DNA from: Ochotona curzoniae
Lineage: Eukaryota; Chordata; Mammalia; Lagomorpha; Ochotonidae
Length of the DNA stretch: 64,000 nt
NCBI RefSeq assembly: GCF_017591425.1
Contig: NW_024467119.1
Span: 25,517,001 to 25,581,000, forward strand
Direction: 5' to 3'
Shown here: positions 37,033 to 48,159 of the stretch, in pieces
Position numbering within the stretch: position 1 is the stretch's first letter
Layout of the letters: each line of letters opens with the position of its first letter
Position numbers and translations under genes: made by a program
Notes under the pieces: generated by a model
Told to the model about the DNA's origin: nothing
Seen by the model: only the letters and a program-made list of their open reading frames with translations
The model's database searches: none

Positions 37033-37184
37033 AACCATCTCAGCTATGATGGACTATGTCAATCAGTTGATTTTTCAAAGATCTCATAGTGCTTGGAGTG
37101 GCAAGATTGACAGCGATTCATGACTGTGGCAATATCAAAACCACTTGAGCAAGAACCTCAGAGCATGCCCTACATCCGGGACCT

Positions 37185-37208
37185 GGGGAGGGTGGGAAAT
37201 TGGGTGGG
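37185..37208 (+). other. G-quadruplex-prone tract of the L1-like element
   Basis: Four G-runs in 24 bases (GGGGAGGGTGGG, AAATT, GGGTGGG). Its place ~160 bp before the poly(A) matches the conserved G-rich tract of mammalian L1 3'UTRs. Confidence 0.7.
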
Positions 37209-37392
37209 CCTTCTCCCTTAAATATCCCCCTGTAAACATGAAGGTAACAATATGGAAAACATACTAGTATTATCCACTTTCATGTAGCCCTTGAACCTTC
37301 TTACCCTAATTAACTATGTAAAAAATGTCAAAATAAAATCTTATAAAAATCTAAAAAAAAAAAAAAAAAATGCAGACAATAAAATGGTTTCA

Positions 37393-37710
37393 GGGCCCAG
37401 CATGATAGCCTAGTGGCTAAATCCTCGCCTTGCACAAGTGGGATCTCACATGGGCTCCAATTTGTAAAGCAGCTGCTCCACTTCCCATCCAGCTCCCTGC
37501 CTGTGGCCTGGGAAAGCAGTCAAGGATGGCCCAAAGCCTTGGGACCAAATATCCACATGGAAGACTCAGAAGAAGCTCCTCTCTCCTGACTTGGGGTTGA
37601 CTCACTTCTGTCATTGCAGCCACTTGGGGAGTTAACTCAGCAGATGGATGATTTTCTGTCAGTCCTCCTCTCTGTAAATCTGACTTTTCAACAAAAAGAA
37701 AATAAATCCT
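37393..37710 (+). mobile_element. CSINE next to a SEC31A donor site
   Basis: Full-length copy starting 15 bp after the L1-like element's duplication and ending 34 bp from the donor of the exon at 37745. Confidence 0.9.
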
Positions 37711-37744
37711 TGTTTTTTTTAAAGGTTTTACATACTAATTTTAC

Positions 37745-37981
37745 CTTCAAAAAGGACCACACATTCTTCTCAAACTCAGTCTGGGAGGCATCAATTTTCT
37801 TCTGGCAATAGCTGATAAATCCTTGAGACTGTACAACCTGCTGAAGCTGGTCTGACCGGCTGAGGAATTCCTTTTCTGTTACAACCTGACTGATGAAGAC
37901 CTGCTGCTGCTGCAGCTGCTGCTCAGCCCCCTGTGGAGACTGCACTCGGACATTCTCGAATGTAACCAGCTTGCCTCCAAA
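37745..37981 (-). CDS. SEC31A: SEC31A coding exon, residues 400-478 (SEC13-binding insert)
   Basis: 237 nt, phase 0 to 0. Begins FGGKLVTFENVR, the strand-rich insert that completes the SEC13 propeller in the known Sec13/31 structure, followed by a short Gln run (EQQLQQQQ, CAG-rich codons) and KKIDASQTEFEKNVWSFLK. A SINE tail ends only 34 bp from its donor. Confidence 0.96.
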
Positions 37982-38069
37982 CTGTGGAAGAACAAAGAAC
38001 AAAGGAACAAAATCAGTCTCCCTGCAAGGAGGTAACCAAAAAACAAGCTTATTGCAAATCTGGAGACAA

Positions 38070-38198
38070 CTGCTCCTGGCTCCTGGCTTCCTCGGCTCAG
38101 CTCTGGCCACTGTGGCCACTTAGGGAGTGAACCAGCAGACAGAAGATTTTTCTCTGTCTTTCCTTCTCTCTGTAAATCTGCTTTTCTAATAAATCTCT
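38070..38198 (+). mobile_element. CSINE 3' fragment
   Basis: From CTGCTCCTGGCTCCTGGC to CTAATAAATCTCTG. Confidence 0.82.
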
Positions 38199-38204
38199 GA
38201 GGGG

Positions 38205-38466
38205 AAAAAGTGTTTGGATTATTTATACATCTATAATGAGAACTCATGGGGATGAGGCTCAAGTCTAACCAGGAAATGTATGTTCTGCTTCACTTACAGC
38301 CCAAAGGTAATTTTTCACAATATTTTTAGTGCTGCTATATTCTGACTGCAACCCATCTGAGAAGGTTAACTACACAATTTTGCACCTGTGGTGTCATGCA
38401 GCACGCTAAAAGGTTTGAAATTTTGAGAATTTTGCATTGCAAACCAGGGATGCCTAACCTATACAA
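38205..38466. mobile_element. Tigger-like DNA transposon remnant (end piece)
   Basis: Contains AAGTCTAACCAGGAAATGTA, CCCAAAGGTAATTTTTCACA and an end reading AGGGATGCCTAACCTATACA, which follow the pattern of a Tigger family end (…GGGATGCTCAACCTGTA). Confidence 0.55.
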
Positions 38467-38477
38467 AAATTCTTACA

Positions 38478-38770
38478 GGGGAGGCATTGTGGTCCAGCAC
38501 AAGTTAATTGCCATGTGGACACCAGTACCCCACACAGGAGTGCCTGGTTTAAATATTGGCAATTCTGAGCTGCTGACCCTTTCCTGCTAATGCATGTGGG
38601 AGGCAGCAGATGAGGGTTAGATCCTTGTGGTCCTGATACCACATAGGAGACTTGGATGACCTTGCTTGCTCCTGGCTTCAGCCTGGCTCAGCAACAGTTG
38701 TTAAGGGCATTTGGAGAATGAAGTATTGTTAAAAATTTTTCTTACTGTCTTTCAAATAAATGCATCCTTT
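38478..38770 (+). mobile_element. CSINE-type SINE, old
   Basis: Head GGGGAGGCATTGTGGTCC, tail CTTTCAAATAAATGC. Confidence 0.8.
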
Positions 38771-38969
38771 TTGAAAAAAAGAGAGGCAAGTCTTAGACTA
38801 CATAAAACCAAAATCTGAAAAAAAAAAATGTACGTCCTACTTTTTCTGAGAAATCATTCTGAACGCTGTGATGAGAAGTCCACAATCACACCCCAAGTTC
38901 AAGCGGGCTCACTCTGATCATACTACAGTAACATTCTGCCTGGGGAACATGAAAATAAAATCCACCTAC

Positions 38970-39122
38970 AGAAAAAGAAGCCCCGACAGGCCTTCGGATC
39001 CACTTGGGAGGCTTCTTCAGAGGTAACACTATGCTGTGCTGGGTGCTCTGCTGGGGAATCTGTAACGGGGGGAGCGGCTGTCCTGTGCCAAAAGGATCCA
39101 GATTCCCAAAAGATGACGACAG
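38970..39122 (-). CDS. SEC31A: SEC31A coding exon, residues 349-399 (linker after propeller)
   Basis: 153 nt, phase 0 to 0. Starts [20 protein letters not shown] and ends near [15 protein letters not shown], the linker between the propeller and the SEC13-binding insert. Donor GTAGGT. Confidence 0.96.
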
Positions 39123-39316
39123 CTAAAAAAAAAAGAAGGAAAGGAAGGAAGGAAGAAAAGAAAGTGAAAATTCGTAACAAACTGTGTGCATTTTTTCAAT
39201 AAATTTTTTAACTTAATTGTCCAGGAAATCCACATTACTGATCAGTAAAAAATGTTCAAAATAACAATGTAATTCTTTCATGCATTACAATATAAAGCTC
39301 TTAACACTTCTATTAC

Positions 39317-39478
39317 CTTGTCAACTTGTTTCTGCCTCAAAGTATCTGTGCTTCCTCCCATGATAGAGTAAACACTGATACGTCCATCAAACGAGGCGGC
39401 TGATAAGACAGCAGGATTGCGGGGACACCACTGAATGTCAAAGCACCACTGTGTATTGGTGGGAAGTTCATATAACAC
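39317..39478 (-). CDS. SEC31A: SEC31A coding exon, residues 295-348 (last WD40 blade)
   Basis: 162 nt, phase 0 to 0. Reads VLYELPTNTQWCFDIQWCP and SAASFDGRISVYSIMGGSTD, the closing blade of the propeller. Acceptor CCTAG, donor GTAATA. Confidence 0.97.
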
Positions 39479-39915
39479 CTAGGCCACAAAAATAACAAAA
39501 CAGAAGTCAGGAAAGGATGCAGTCCTTTTAACACCAAAGCACTAATGCGGCCAACCACTACAACTAACATGAGCATTTTCTTCTAGAAAATATCTGTATT
39601 CAAGAAAAACACCATAGCAAGCTTTTTTTTTAAGTGTAAGAATGACCCATTATGTAGTCTTTGATGATCATAAGAATGCTACTTGAACTTTCAACCAGAC
39701 TGAAACTAGCGCATCTTAAAACACTCAAGCTTTTCCACTTATATTGAACTGGCAATAGTGAATGCATTTGAAAAACCAGAAAACGTGATAGTCAAGTTAC
39801 TAACCTCTAAAAGAATAATTCTTTCCTTTTTGCCTGATAACATCAAAATATCCATTATTTAGGTTACCTGAAAGTCCAATTTTAAAATCAATCTTACTTT
39901 GATTGTCAGTGTTAG

Positions 39916-40174
39916 AGACCTTCCACCAGCTACTTCACCCCCAGGATGGCTGCAACAGCTGAGTCTGAGCTAGGAGAAAACCTGAAGCCAGAAATTCCAT
40001 CCGAGTCTCCCCAGCGGACAGCAGGGTCCCAAGCAGTTGGGCCATCTCCTGCTGTTTTTCCCATGCCATTGTCAGGAAGCTGGATTGGAAGTGTAGCAGC
40101 CCAGACACAAACTGGTATGCATTTGGGATGCAGGTTCCACAGGCTGTTTATACTACAAGCCGCAACACCAACCC
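39916..40174 (-). mobile_element. CSINE-type SINE, minus strand, tail lost
   Basis: From ACCTTCCACCAGCTACTTC to CGCAACACCAACCC. Confidence 0.82.
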
Positions 40175-40282
40175 ATAAAGTCAATCTCAACACGGAGGAA
40201 CTCACTGAGAAATCTGGCTTTAAGTCAAGAGAGGATAAAAATTAAAAAAAAAAAAAAAAGTAAAATCAATCACAAGAAAAAT

Positions 40283-40577
40283 CAATACACAGAGAGGATA
40301 GACAGGGAGGAAGATCTTCTGTCTGTTGACTGATTTCCCAAGTCACCACAACGGCCAGAACTGAGCCGATCCAAAGCCAGGAACCAGGGGTCTCTTCCTG
40401 GTCTCCCACACAGGTGCAGGGTCCCAAGGCTTTGGGCTATCCTCAACTGTTTTCCCAGGTTAAAAGCAGACAGCTGAATGGGAAGCAGGGCCGCCAGGAT
40501 CAGAACCAGTGCCCATATGGGATCCTAGCATGTGCAAGGTAAGGACTTTAGCCACCAGGTTACCTTGCCAGCCCCCC
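40283..40577 (-). mobile_element. CSINE-type SINE, minus strand
   Basis: Clear body (CAGGTGCAGGGTCCCAAGGC) and head side (GCCCATATGGGATCC). Confidence 0.9.
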
Positions 40578-40850
40578 CAAAATTAAAATCTTAAAGAACT
40601 CAACAACATACTCATTGCCCCATTTGTGAAATAAATCAATCTAAGTATTTCTGATTTATTTTATAGAAAATGGTGATTATTCATATCCATGTACTATTTT
40701 TAACAACTGTTTTTCTGGTTAAAACAGCCAGGTTTATATAATACTCCTGAAGAAATTTGTTGGATTAACATTTCACACTTACCCATCACATGTACTTAAA
40801 ACATGTTATTAACTATAACAATGCAAAAAGAACCTCTCTAGAGGTGGGCA

Positions 40851-41145
40851 TTCAGCCTAGTGATTAAGATGGCTGTGTCCTGGGGACATGAGCAGGCTAA
40901 CTTGCTGCATGAGATCAGGCAACCCACACCGGAGTAATGGGTTCAAGTCCTATCTGCTATGCTTCCCACCCAACTCCCTGCTCACGCCCCTGCTACCACA
41001 CAGGAGAGCCAGAGTTCATGATTCCTGGCTGTGGATTTGGTCCCTCCCCAGTTGCTAATTTGAGAAGTGAACCAGCAAATGGAAGATTTCTCTCTCTCCC
41101 CTTTCCTCTCTGTCTCCTATATCTGCCTTTCAAATAAGTAAATTT
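40851..41145 (+). mobile_element. CSINE-type SINE with inserted head segment
   Basis: The head is about 35 bp longer than usual (ACATGAGCAGGCTAACTTGC) before AGATCAGGCAACCC. Confidence 0.78.
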
Positions 41146-41184
41146 AAAAAAAGATACAATTACCCATCCATATTAGAGATATCT

Positions 41185-41413
41185 GACTCAAACTCCTGAC
41201 TGCAGCAATCCTGTAAAAGCAGCCCCAGGGTTAACAGTAGAGAAGGTTCTAGTAACTGACTTCCTGCCACTCATTGTGAGAGGCCTGGATTAGGTTCTCA
41301 ACTCTCAGCTTCGACTCTTGGCCCAGCCACAGCTGTTTTGGCCTTATCAGGAGAAAACCAACACATGGGAGATTTCTCTTTTCCTGCATCTCAATTAATT
41401 GTTTTTTAAAAAA
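41185..41413 (+). mobile_element. CSINE-type SINE, very old
   Basis: Only scattered matches, for example CTCAGCTTCGACTCTTGGCC. Confidence 0.5.
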
Positions 41414-41465
41414 GATCCATATGGTAAATTTTCAACTCTTACAAGTCACATAAAAATGAAATATA

Positions 41466-41759
41466 GGGCCTGGCACGGTGGCGCAAGTGGTTAAGGTCCT
41501 TGCCTTGCATGCCCGGGATCCCATATGGGCGCTGGTTCTATCCCGGCAGCAGAGGACGGCCCAAAGCCCTGGGACCCTGCAACCCACCCCCTCCCCCCCG
41601 TGGGAAACTGGGAAGAGTCTCCTGGCTTTGGCTCAGCATAGTATCGGCCGTTGCGCTCACTTGGGGAGTGAATCCTCGGACTGAAGATCTTCCTCTCTGT
41701 CTCTCCTCTCTGTATATCCGCCTTTCCAATAAAAAATAATAAAAAGAAATCTTTTAAAA
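41466..41759 (+). mobile_element. young CSINE with internal deletion and C-run
   Basis: ~50 bp missing after TCTATCCCGGCAG; a CCACCCCCTCCCCCCC expansion inside. 14-bp duplication AAAAATGAAATATA at 41452-41465 and 41760-41773. Ends 52 bp from an exon. Confidence 0.93.
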
Positions 41760-41811
41760 AAAAATGAAATATACAAGGGGTATAAGGTTAGGAAACATTT
41801 CCTGCCCATAC

Positions 41812-41911
41812 CTCTCCTGTGTTTGGGTTGGAGCAGAGAATCTTAGCATCCTTTCCACAGCTCAGTAACAATTCAGGATCAGCCATGCTCCAAGCAATTG
41901 CCAAAATTCCC
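41812..41911 (-). CDS. SEC31A: SEC31A coding exon, residues 261-294 (WD40)
   Basis: 100 nt: one base completes Arg, then GILAIAWSMADPELLLSCGK. Identical to the human sequence as far as I recall it. Ends phase 0 at donor GTATGG. Confidence 0.96.
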
Positions 41912-42060
41912 CTATGAAAAAAACAAAGGAAGCAAGACATCATTAATTTTGAAAAGTCAAATCTCATATTATTTCAATGTAAAAGTTATTATCTCAATTT
42001 TCCACAAAACAATTTGGTAATGTACACATTCTTTGATCATTGCAAGGATACAGAATGTTT

Positions 42061-42356
42061 GGGCCAATACGGTGGTGCACCTTGCTAATCCTCTGTCCTA
42101 TAACGCCGGGATCCCAAACGGGTGCTGGTTCATGTTCCAACTGTTCTATTTTCCATCCTGCACTCTACTGATGGCCTGGGAAAGCAACGGAGGATGACTC
42201 AAAGCATTGGGACTCTGCCGCCACCCAAGGAGGAGACTCCTGGCTCCTGGCTTCAAATTGGCTCAGCTCCAGCCTTTGTGACCATTTGGGGAATGAACCA
42301 AAGGATGGAAGACCTTCTCTGTCTCTCCTCCTCTCTGTATAATAAAACAAATCTTT
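42061..42356 (+). mobile_element. CSINE-type SINE
   Basis: Head GGGCCAATACGGTGGTGCAC; ATACAGAAT repeated on both sides. Confidence 0.88.
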
Positions 42357-42456
42357 AAAATACATAAATAATACAGAATTTCAACATGATGTGTACTATG
42401 TCTTTCTTACCTTCCACATGATAAATATATAGATACAGTTAGATTATGACCATGTG

Positions 42457-42775
42457 GGGCCCAGCACCGTGGCCTAGTGGCTTAAAGGTCCTCGCCTTGA
42501 ACGCACCAGGATCCCATATGGGCACCGGTTCTAATCTCGGCAGCCCCACTTCCCATCCAGCTTCCTGCCTGTGGCCTGGGAAAGCAGTCAAGGACGGCCC
42601 AAAGCCTTGGGACCCTGCACCCACGTAGGAGACCCAGAAGAGGTTCCTGGTTCCCAGCTTCGGACTGGCGCAGCACTGGCCGTTGTGGTCACTAGGGGAG
42701 TGAATCATGGGATGGAAGATCTTCCTTTCTGTATATCTGACTTCCCAATAAAAACAAAATAAATCTTAAAAAAAA
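42457..42775 (+). mobile_element. youngest-looking CSINE, perfect 16-bp duplication
   Basis: Near-consensus. AGATTATGACCATGTG at 42441-42456 and 42776-42791 is identical. Confidence 0.95.
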
Positions 42776-42840
42776 AGATTATGACCATGTGAAAGTTAAG
42801 AACAAAAAATAAAAATTACCTAACAACATGATCTGTGTAA

Positions 42841-42995
42841 CTTGGCCCCTCCACCTATATAGGAGACCTAGATGGCATTCCAGGTCCCTGGTACTGGTCT
42901 GACACAACCACAACTGCCACAATCACTTAGGAGAGAGGATGGAAGCTCGCTCTCTCCTCCTTTCTCTAGCTTTACCTTTCAAATAAATAAATCTT
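42841..42995 (+). mobile_element. CSINE 3' fragment
   Basis: Starts in the body at CTTGGCCCCTCCACC; tail CAAATAAATAAATCTT. Confidence 0.75.
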
Positions 42996-43167
42996 ACAAA
43001 AGAATAAGAAAAAAAAAGTTTTATTCTCCTAAATACATATGCCTATATTCCTGGGATACCCAATTATCAGCGAGAAGAACTGTGCCCATTAACTAATTCA
43101 ATTCCGTAAATCTGAAACTAACATGAGAAAAATCTCCATCCTGCACATTTATTAAAACTGAAAACAA

Positions 43168-43412
43168 GTCAGCATTGTAGCATAAGTGGGGAAGGCTGCC
43201 ACCTGGTGCCATATGGGTGCCAATTCAATTTCCAATTATTCCACTCCTGATCCAGCTCTCTGCTAACTCTGGGAAAGCTGTGGAACATGGCCCAAGGTGT
43301 CTGAGCCCTGCCACCTATGTGGGAGACCGTGAAGAAGCTCCTGACTCCATGCTGCGGCCACCTGTGAAATGAATGTCTCTCCCTCTCTCTCAAATAAACT
43401 CTCAAATAAACT
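43168..43412 (+). mobile_element. CSINE-type SINE, old
   Basis: CCATATGGGTGCCAATTC and a CTCTCAAATAAACT tail. Confidence 0.78.
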
Positions 43413-43786
43413 TAATATCCGAAGGGGGGGAGTGAACCCTCAGAACAGAAGGAACCATATACTTATCTCAAAAGTATATGCTTTTAAATTAGAATGAAAA
43501 CTTAGAAATAAAGTTAAAATGCTTTCTGGCACCAAATGTTACAGAAGACTTGTTCTGATTAAGAATGATAGATACTAACAAAAAATCACACTGCTTAATA
43601 AATTTCAAGGGTTGTCCCTAGGTTCTATAACAAATCAGAATTCTGATCTGCTAATTATACTTAAAACAAGTAGTAGAAAATCTTTCAACAAAGGATACAT
43701 GCTACAATATGATTTAGCTGCCAACTCTTGGTATAGAAAACAAGATGACTATTGTTTAAACAGGGACCCACCTTTGGTCTTGTGGA

Positions 43787-44085
43787 CAAGCCACTACTGA
43801 GGATGCCCATATCACACACTGGAGTGTCAGGGTTCAACACCAGGCTCTGGCTCCTGATCCAGCCTCTTGCTAATGCAGACCCTTACAGCCAGTGGCAATG
43901 GTTCAAACCTCTGGATTCTGACACCTGCATGGCAGCCCGGCTTGAGTTCCTAGTTCCCGGACTAAGCCCAGTCCCAACCATCTGGGGATCTGTGGACTCA
44001 ACCAGTAGATGGGAGCTATTTTTCCCTGTCTCTCTTTTTCTTTCCTCCAACTTGCCTCCCCTTCTCCCTACCTTTAAGGAAATAC
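43787..44085 (+). mobile_element. CSINE-type SINE, old
   Basis: CTGATCCAGCCTCTTGCTAAT and GGGAGCTATTTTTCCCTG remain. Confidence 0.65.
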
Positions 44086-44226
44086 ATTTTTAACTTTAAA
44101 AACAAAACATGTACAGTACCTTTTACCAGTTAGAGACCAAACAGATTCATAATTTCAAAAAATTACCTGACAACTTAAAAATGCTTTAGGAAAACAATCA
44201 AGTTTCTTGGAACAGCAATATGATAC

Positions 44227-44369
44227 CTGGCATGGTTTTCCAGGACGCGAAGTGGAGAGGAGGCGAATCGCAGATCCCACATCTGGATCACAGGTAGCCT
44301 GTCATCCTCAGAGGCAAGGACCATCTGAGTAGCAATCTCAGGGTGCCACGCCAACCCGGAGCAATGCAT
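44227..44369 (-). CDS. SEC31A: SEC31A coding exon, residues 214-260 (WD40)
   Basis: Begins [10 protein letters not shown] and includes [21 protein letters not shown]. Ends phase 2 (AG of an Arg codon). 143 nt, acceptor CTGCAG, donor GTATCA. Confidence 0.96.
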
Positions 44370-44534
44370 CTGCAGACAGTTAGAGCTCATATTTTATCAA
44401 TCACTTTACTTTATGAGAAACAAAACAGGAAGTCTGGGATTGCTTCTATTGAAACAACAATAAAAATGTTTAGGTTTAGTTTTTAAAAACAAAACTATTA
44501 AATGTTAGTAAATTGTTTTGAACAGCAATCTTTT

Positions 44535-44857
44535 CAAAAGATTTATTTATTTTTATTATAAAGTCAGATATACAGAGAGGAGGAGAGACAGAGAGGAAGA
44601 TCTTCCGTCCAATGATTCACTCCACAAGTACCCACAACGGATGGCGCTGCGCCGATCTGGAGCAAGGATCCAGGAACTTCCAGGTCTCCCACACGGGTGC
44701 AGGGTCCCAAGTCTTTGGGCTGTCCTCAACTGCTTTCCCAGGCCACAAGCAGGGAGCTAATGGGAAGTGGAGCTGCCAGGATTAGGACCGGCGCCCATAT
44801 GGGATCCCAGTGCGTTCAAGGCAAGAACTTTAGCTGCCAGGCCACATCGCAGGGCCC
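44535..44857 (-). mobile_element. young CSINE, minus strand
   Basis: Clean copy from AAAAGATTTATTT to CGCAGGGCCC; AACAGCAATCTT / AACAGTAATCTT flank it. Confidence 0.93.
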
Positions 44858-44987
44858 AAAACAGTAATCTTAAGAGTCAAAATGTTTTGAAGTTTTCCAT
44901 TCACCTAGCTATTTCACATGTACAAAATCATTATGGGCCATAATGATTTTTATCAAACATCTCACTGTCAAAATCCTAACTATGTTA

Positions 44988-45266
44988 CTGCAGGTTAAAT
45001 GACTGCTTGCAATGCAGGCATCCTGTATCAGAGCGCTAGTTTGAGTTCCCACTGGCTCGTTTCCAATTGCAATCCCTGCTAATGTTCCTAGGAAGGCACA
45101 GAAGATGGCCCAAATATGTGGGAGACCAATACAGAGTTCTGGGTCCTTGGCTTCAGCCTGACCTGGAAATAGGTATCTCTGCCATCTAAGAATGAGTCAG
45201 CAAATGGAAGATCTCTGTGCCTTTCTCTCCCTCTCTGTCACTCCATCTTACAAATAACAAATCTTT
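44988..45266 (+). mobile_element. CSINE-type SINE, old
   Basis: GCAGGCATCCTGTATCAGAG head, CAAATAACAAATCTTT tail. Confidence 0.75.
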
Positions 45267-45285
45267 CTGTAAAAACAGAACCAGA

Positions 45286-45548
45286 GGGGCCAGCACCATA
45301 GTGTACCTCTGTTTGCCTGCAACTCTGGCATTCCAAAGGAGTGCCTATTCTTGTCCCAGCTGCTCCACTTCAGATTAAGCTCCCAGCCAATGGTCTGGGA
45401 AAACAGAGAAGGATAGCCTGAGTCCTTGGGTCCCTGGCACCCATGTAGAGACCCAGAAGAAGCTTCTGGTCGTGGCCTACTCTGGTCATTGGTGCCATTT
45501 GCATGAAAGATTCCCCTCTCCTGCTCCTCAATTCTTTTAGCCTTCTAA
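45286..45548 (+). mobile_element. CSINE-type SINE, old
   Basis: Head GGGGCCAGCACCATAGTG; poor tail. Confidence 0.8.
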
Positions 45549-45802
45549 AAAATAATGACAAAAATATTTTAAAAACAAAAAAGCTTCATATTTTTTTCCC
45601 TATTTTATCAGGAAAACCAACAAAAATGTTTTAAGTAACAACTACTAATTAAATTTTCATATAGGATCAATTGACATTATTACTGAAAATTATCTGGAAG
45701 TACAGATCCCACTGTTTCAAAAAATGAACAAAATTCTTACTGCATATTTAATTCCACTGAAACATTTGCTTTAAAACTGATTCACTTAAACAACAATACA
45801 CT

Positions 45803-46108
45803 GAGCCCAGCACAGCAGCCCAGCAGCTAAAGTTCTTGCCTAGCACACGCTGGAATCCCATATGGACACCAGTTCTAATCCTGGCAGTTCCACTTGTGGC
45901 CTGGGAAAGCAGTCGAGGACGGCCCAGGGCTTTGGGACCCTGCACCTGCGTGGGAGACTTGGAGGAAGTTCCTGGTTCCTGGCTCCAGATCAGCACAGCA
46001 CAGGCCGTTGCGCTCACTTGTGGAGTGAATCATTGGACGGATGATCTTCCTCTCTGTCTCTCCTTCTCTCTGTATATCTGACTTTGTAATAAAAATAAAT
46101 AAATCTTT
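45803..46108 (+). mobile_element. young CSINE with 27-bp deletion
   Basis: Lacks CCCATCCAGCTCCCTG and neighbours after TTCCACTT; otherwise complete. Confidence 0.92.
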
Positions 46109-46589
46109 AAAAGAAACAGAAGGTCTATATTTTGTCTAAATTACTTCACAGCACTGAAACATAAAAATGGAAGGACTCCGTAAGGCTGAATTTCAAGTGC
46201 CTTACAGCAGGGTACCCAGGGCAAAGCGCAGTGACATTAGCTCCCTCCAACAGAACCCAAGAGATAAGCCAGGGTTCTGGAAAGGTCAAGTCTGCACATT
46301 CCAGGAAAAGCTAATGAACTAAAAATTGTTACAAAATTTTGCAAAATAATCAGCCTACTATGGAATAAACTATTTGCTGAATCAACCTCTCTCTTATTCT
46401 GAATGGTACACAACATGACTTACTGGTAATCTTATCATTTTCCCTAAGGGAGATAAAAAGATTCTTTCCAATATGACTGATCAATAAAACACAAGATTTG
46501 ATCTTACAGAATTTTCTTTCCTGCCAACTCTAACAATACTGGAACAACTCTTGTAGAAATGCAACATCACACATTACAGGCTTACTCAC

Positions 46590-46730
46590 CCTGTTACTAT
46601 GGTCACTGACTTTGATGATCGGTTCATTTTTCCTAAGATCCCATACTGTCGCCCGGCCACTGGGACTGGCTGATGCTAAAATATGCTGAACTTGTCTGTT
46701 CCATGCAGTGCAGCTGACATCTTCTGGGGG
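46590..46730 (-). CDS. SEC31A: SEC31A coding exon, residues 167-213 (WD40)
   Basis: 141 nt, phase 0 to 0. Begins PPEDVSC and carries [17 protein letters not shown], another WD-type blade, then VSDHSNR. Acceptor TTCTAG, donor GTGAGT. Confidence 0.96.
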
Positions 46731-47053
46731 CTAGAAGAATAAACTATTACGAGCCATTTCTCAATGAGAGCAAAATTCAACTGTAACACAGAAACCTTTG
46801 GTTAAATTAACACTGCTGTTAGCACAATATGCCACTTCAAGTTTATTTTGTTTAATATTGTCTCACACAACAAGCATTTATTGAGCTCTGCTGTAAATCA
46901 AGTACTGCTTCTTTTGCAGTGACTCCAAGAAAAAGCACAGCCACAAAGTAGACTCTGGCGAATGACACAGATATCTGGGAAAAACAAAAATTATGACCTT
47001 GACTACAATAAAAATGTTAGGCCAAATGTTATCATTAAGAAATTACTCTTACT

Positions 47054-47396
47054 GGGCCCGGCGGGATGGCCTAGCAGCTAAAGTCCTCGCCTTGAAAGTA
47101 CCAGGATCCCACGTGGATGCCGCTTCTAGTCCCGGCAGCTCCACTTCCCATCCAGCTCCCTGCTTGTGGCCTAGGAAGGCAGTCGAAGACAGCCCAAAGC
47201 CCTGGGACCCTGTACCCACGGGGGAGACCCGGAAGAGGTTCCTGGTTCCTGGCTTCGGATCGGTGCAGCACTGGCCATTGTGGGCACTTGAGGAGTGAGT
47301 CATCGGACAGAGGATCTTCCTCTCTGTCTCTCCTCCTCTCTGTATATCTGACTTTATAATAAAAATAAATAAATCTTTAAAAAATAAAAAAAAAGA
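47054..47396 (+). mobile_element. young CSINE with 17-bp duplication
   Basis: Near-consensus. AAGAAATTRCTCTTACT at 47037-47053 and 47397-47413, one mismatch. Confidence 0.94.
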
Positions 47397-47832
47397 AAGA
47401 AATTGCTCTTACTGTTAGGGCCAGTTAAAGTGGTCATACTGGGTGTCTTTATGTAAAGAAAGAACAAGGAGGGATTAACTTTACCCAACTTACAAGAAAT
47501 GCACAACAAAAAATTGAGTGGCTTTGTTTTTTCTTTTTTAAATTAAGGTTGCAAGTTCAGCTAGCAGAGACAGTGGAGCAACAATCACACACAAAAAAAT
47601 TACACTATATCTAAGAAAACCTAGAGTATTTGTCTCCCTGTTACTACTGTATGTCTAGTAAAATGAACAGTACCTAATAATGCAGTAGGTGCTAGATGTT
47701 TACCATTGAAGGCCTCACTGAAACTCTGAAGAAATGTATTAGTACAATGACATTTAAGCAAAGATTTGTGCAAAAAAATTAAAAACAGAAACAGTTTTTT
47801 TTTTATTACATTGGTCACAATTAATACAATAC

Positions 47833-47928
47833 CTGTGTTTTGGCTCCTGGAGTCATTGGAGCTGCAAAATTGTTGAGATCCCAAATGTAGATTTCAGACT
47901 CATTAGCACCAGAGGCAACAAGATTCGT
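47833..47928 (-). CDS. SEC31A: SEC31A coding exon, residues 135-166 (WD40)
   Basis: 96 nt, phase 0 to 0. Includes [16 protein letters not shown], a canonical WD dipeptide repeat end. Donor GTATTG is weaker than average but the reading frame and human exon structure support it. Confidence 0.95.
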
Positions 47929-48159
47929 CTGCAATAAGAAATTATTCATAACTAAGTAAGACTTGATACCTCAGAATAACTCAGGCAACAGCTAGGAGAA
48001 TGTAAATTTTAGCACATCTGATTTTTCTCATCAATTAAGAAAGCAAAAACATATTCTTATAAGACTGTATGCAATATACCTTCATATTTTAATTAGATTT
48101 TTAGAGAAACAGATTCTAAAATTATTTAACTAAAAATAAAGTATGTGCATGTGGAGGGG

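Larger units (their letters stand above)
34425..37369 (+). mobile_element. ORF-less LINE-1-like retroelement with 5' monomers
   Basis: A single ~2.95-kb insertion: three 242-bp tandem monomers (34425-35150), a ~1.9-kb body rich in degenerate short repeats, a ~0.35-kb AT-rich tail region with a G-rich tract (37185-37208), AATAAA at 37331-37336 and a poly(A) run. It is flanked by the duplication ATGCAGACA at 34416-34424 and 37370-37378, so it was inserted by target-primed reverse transcription. No ORF above ~125 codons exists on either strand, so it cannot encode ORF1 or ORF2. Tandem 5' monomers are known from rodent L1, and a G-quadruplex near the 3' end is a conserved L1 3'UTR feature. I infer a 5'UTR-3'UTR L1 derivative mobilised in trans. 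It could also be a distinct composite element. It is antisense to SEC31A. Confidence 0.7.

Noticed and set aside
47049..47359. Many 60-100-codon ORFs with similar proteins (PSSTAFPGHKQGAG-like)
   Set aside because: They are translations of SINE bodies on both strands, not genes.
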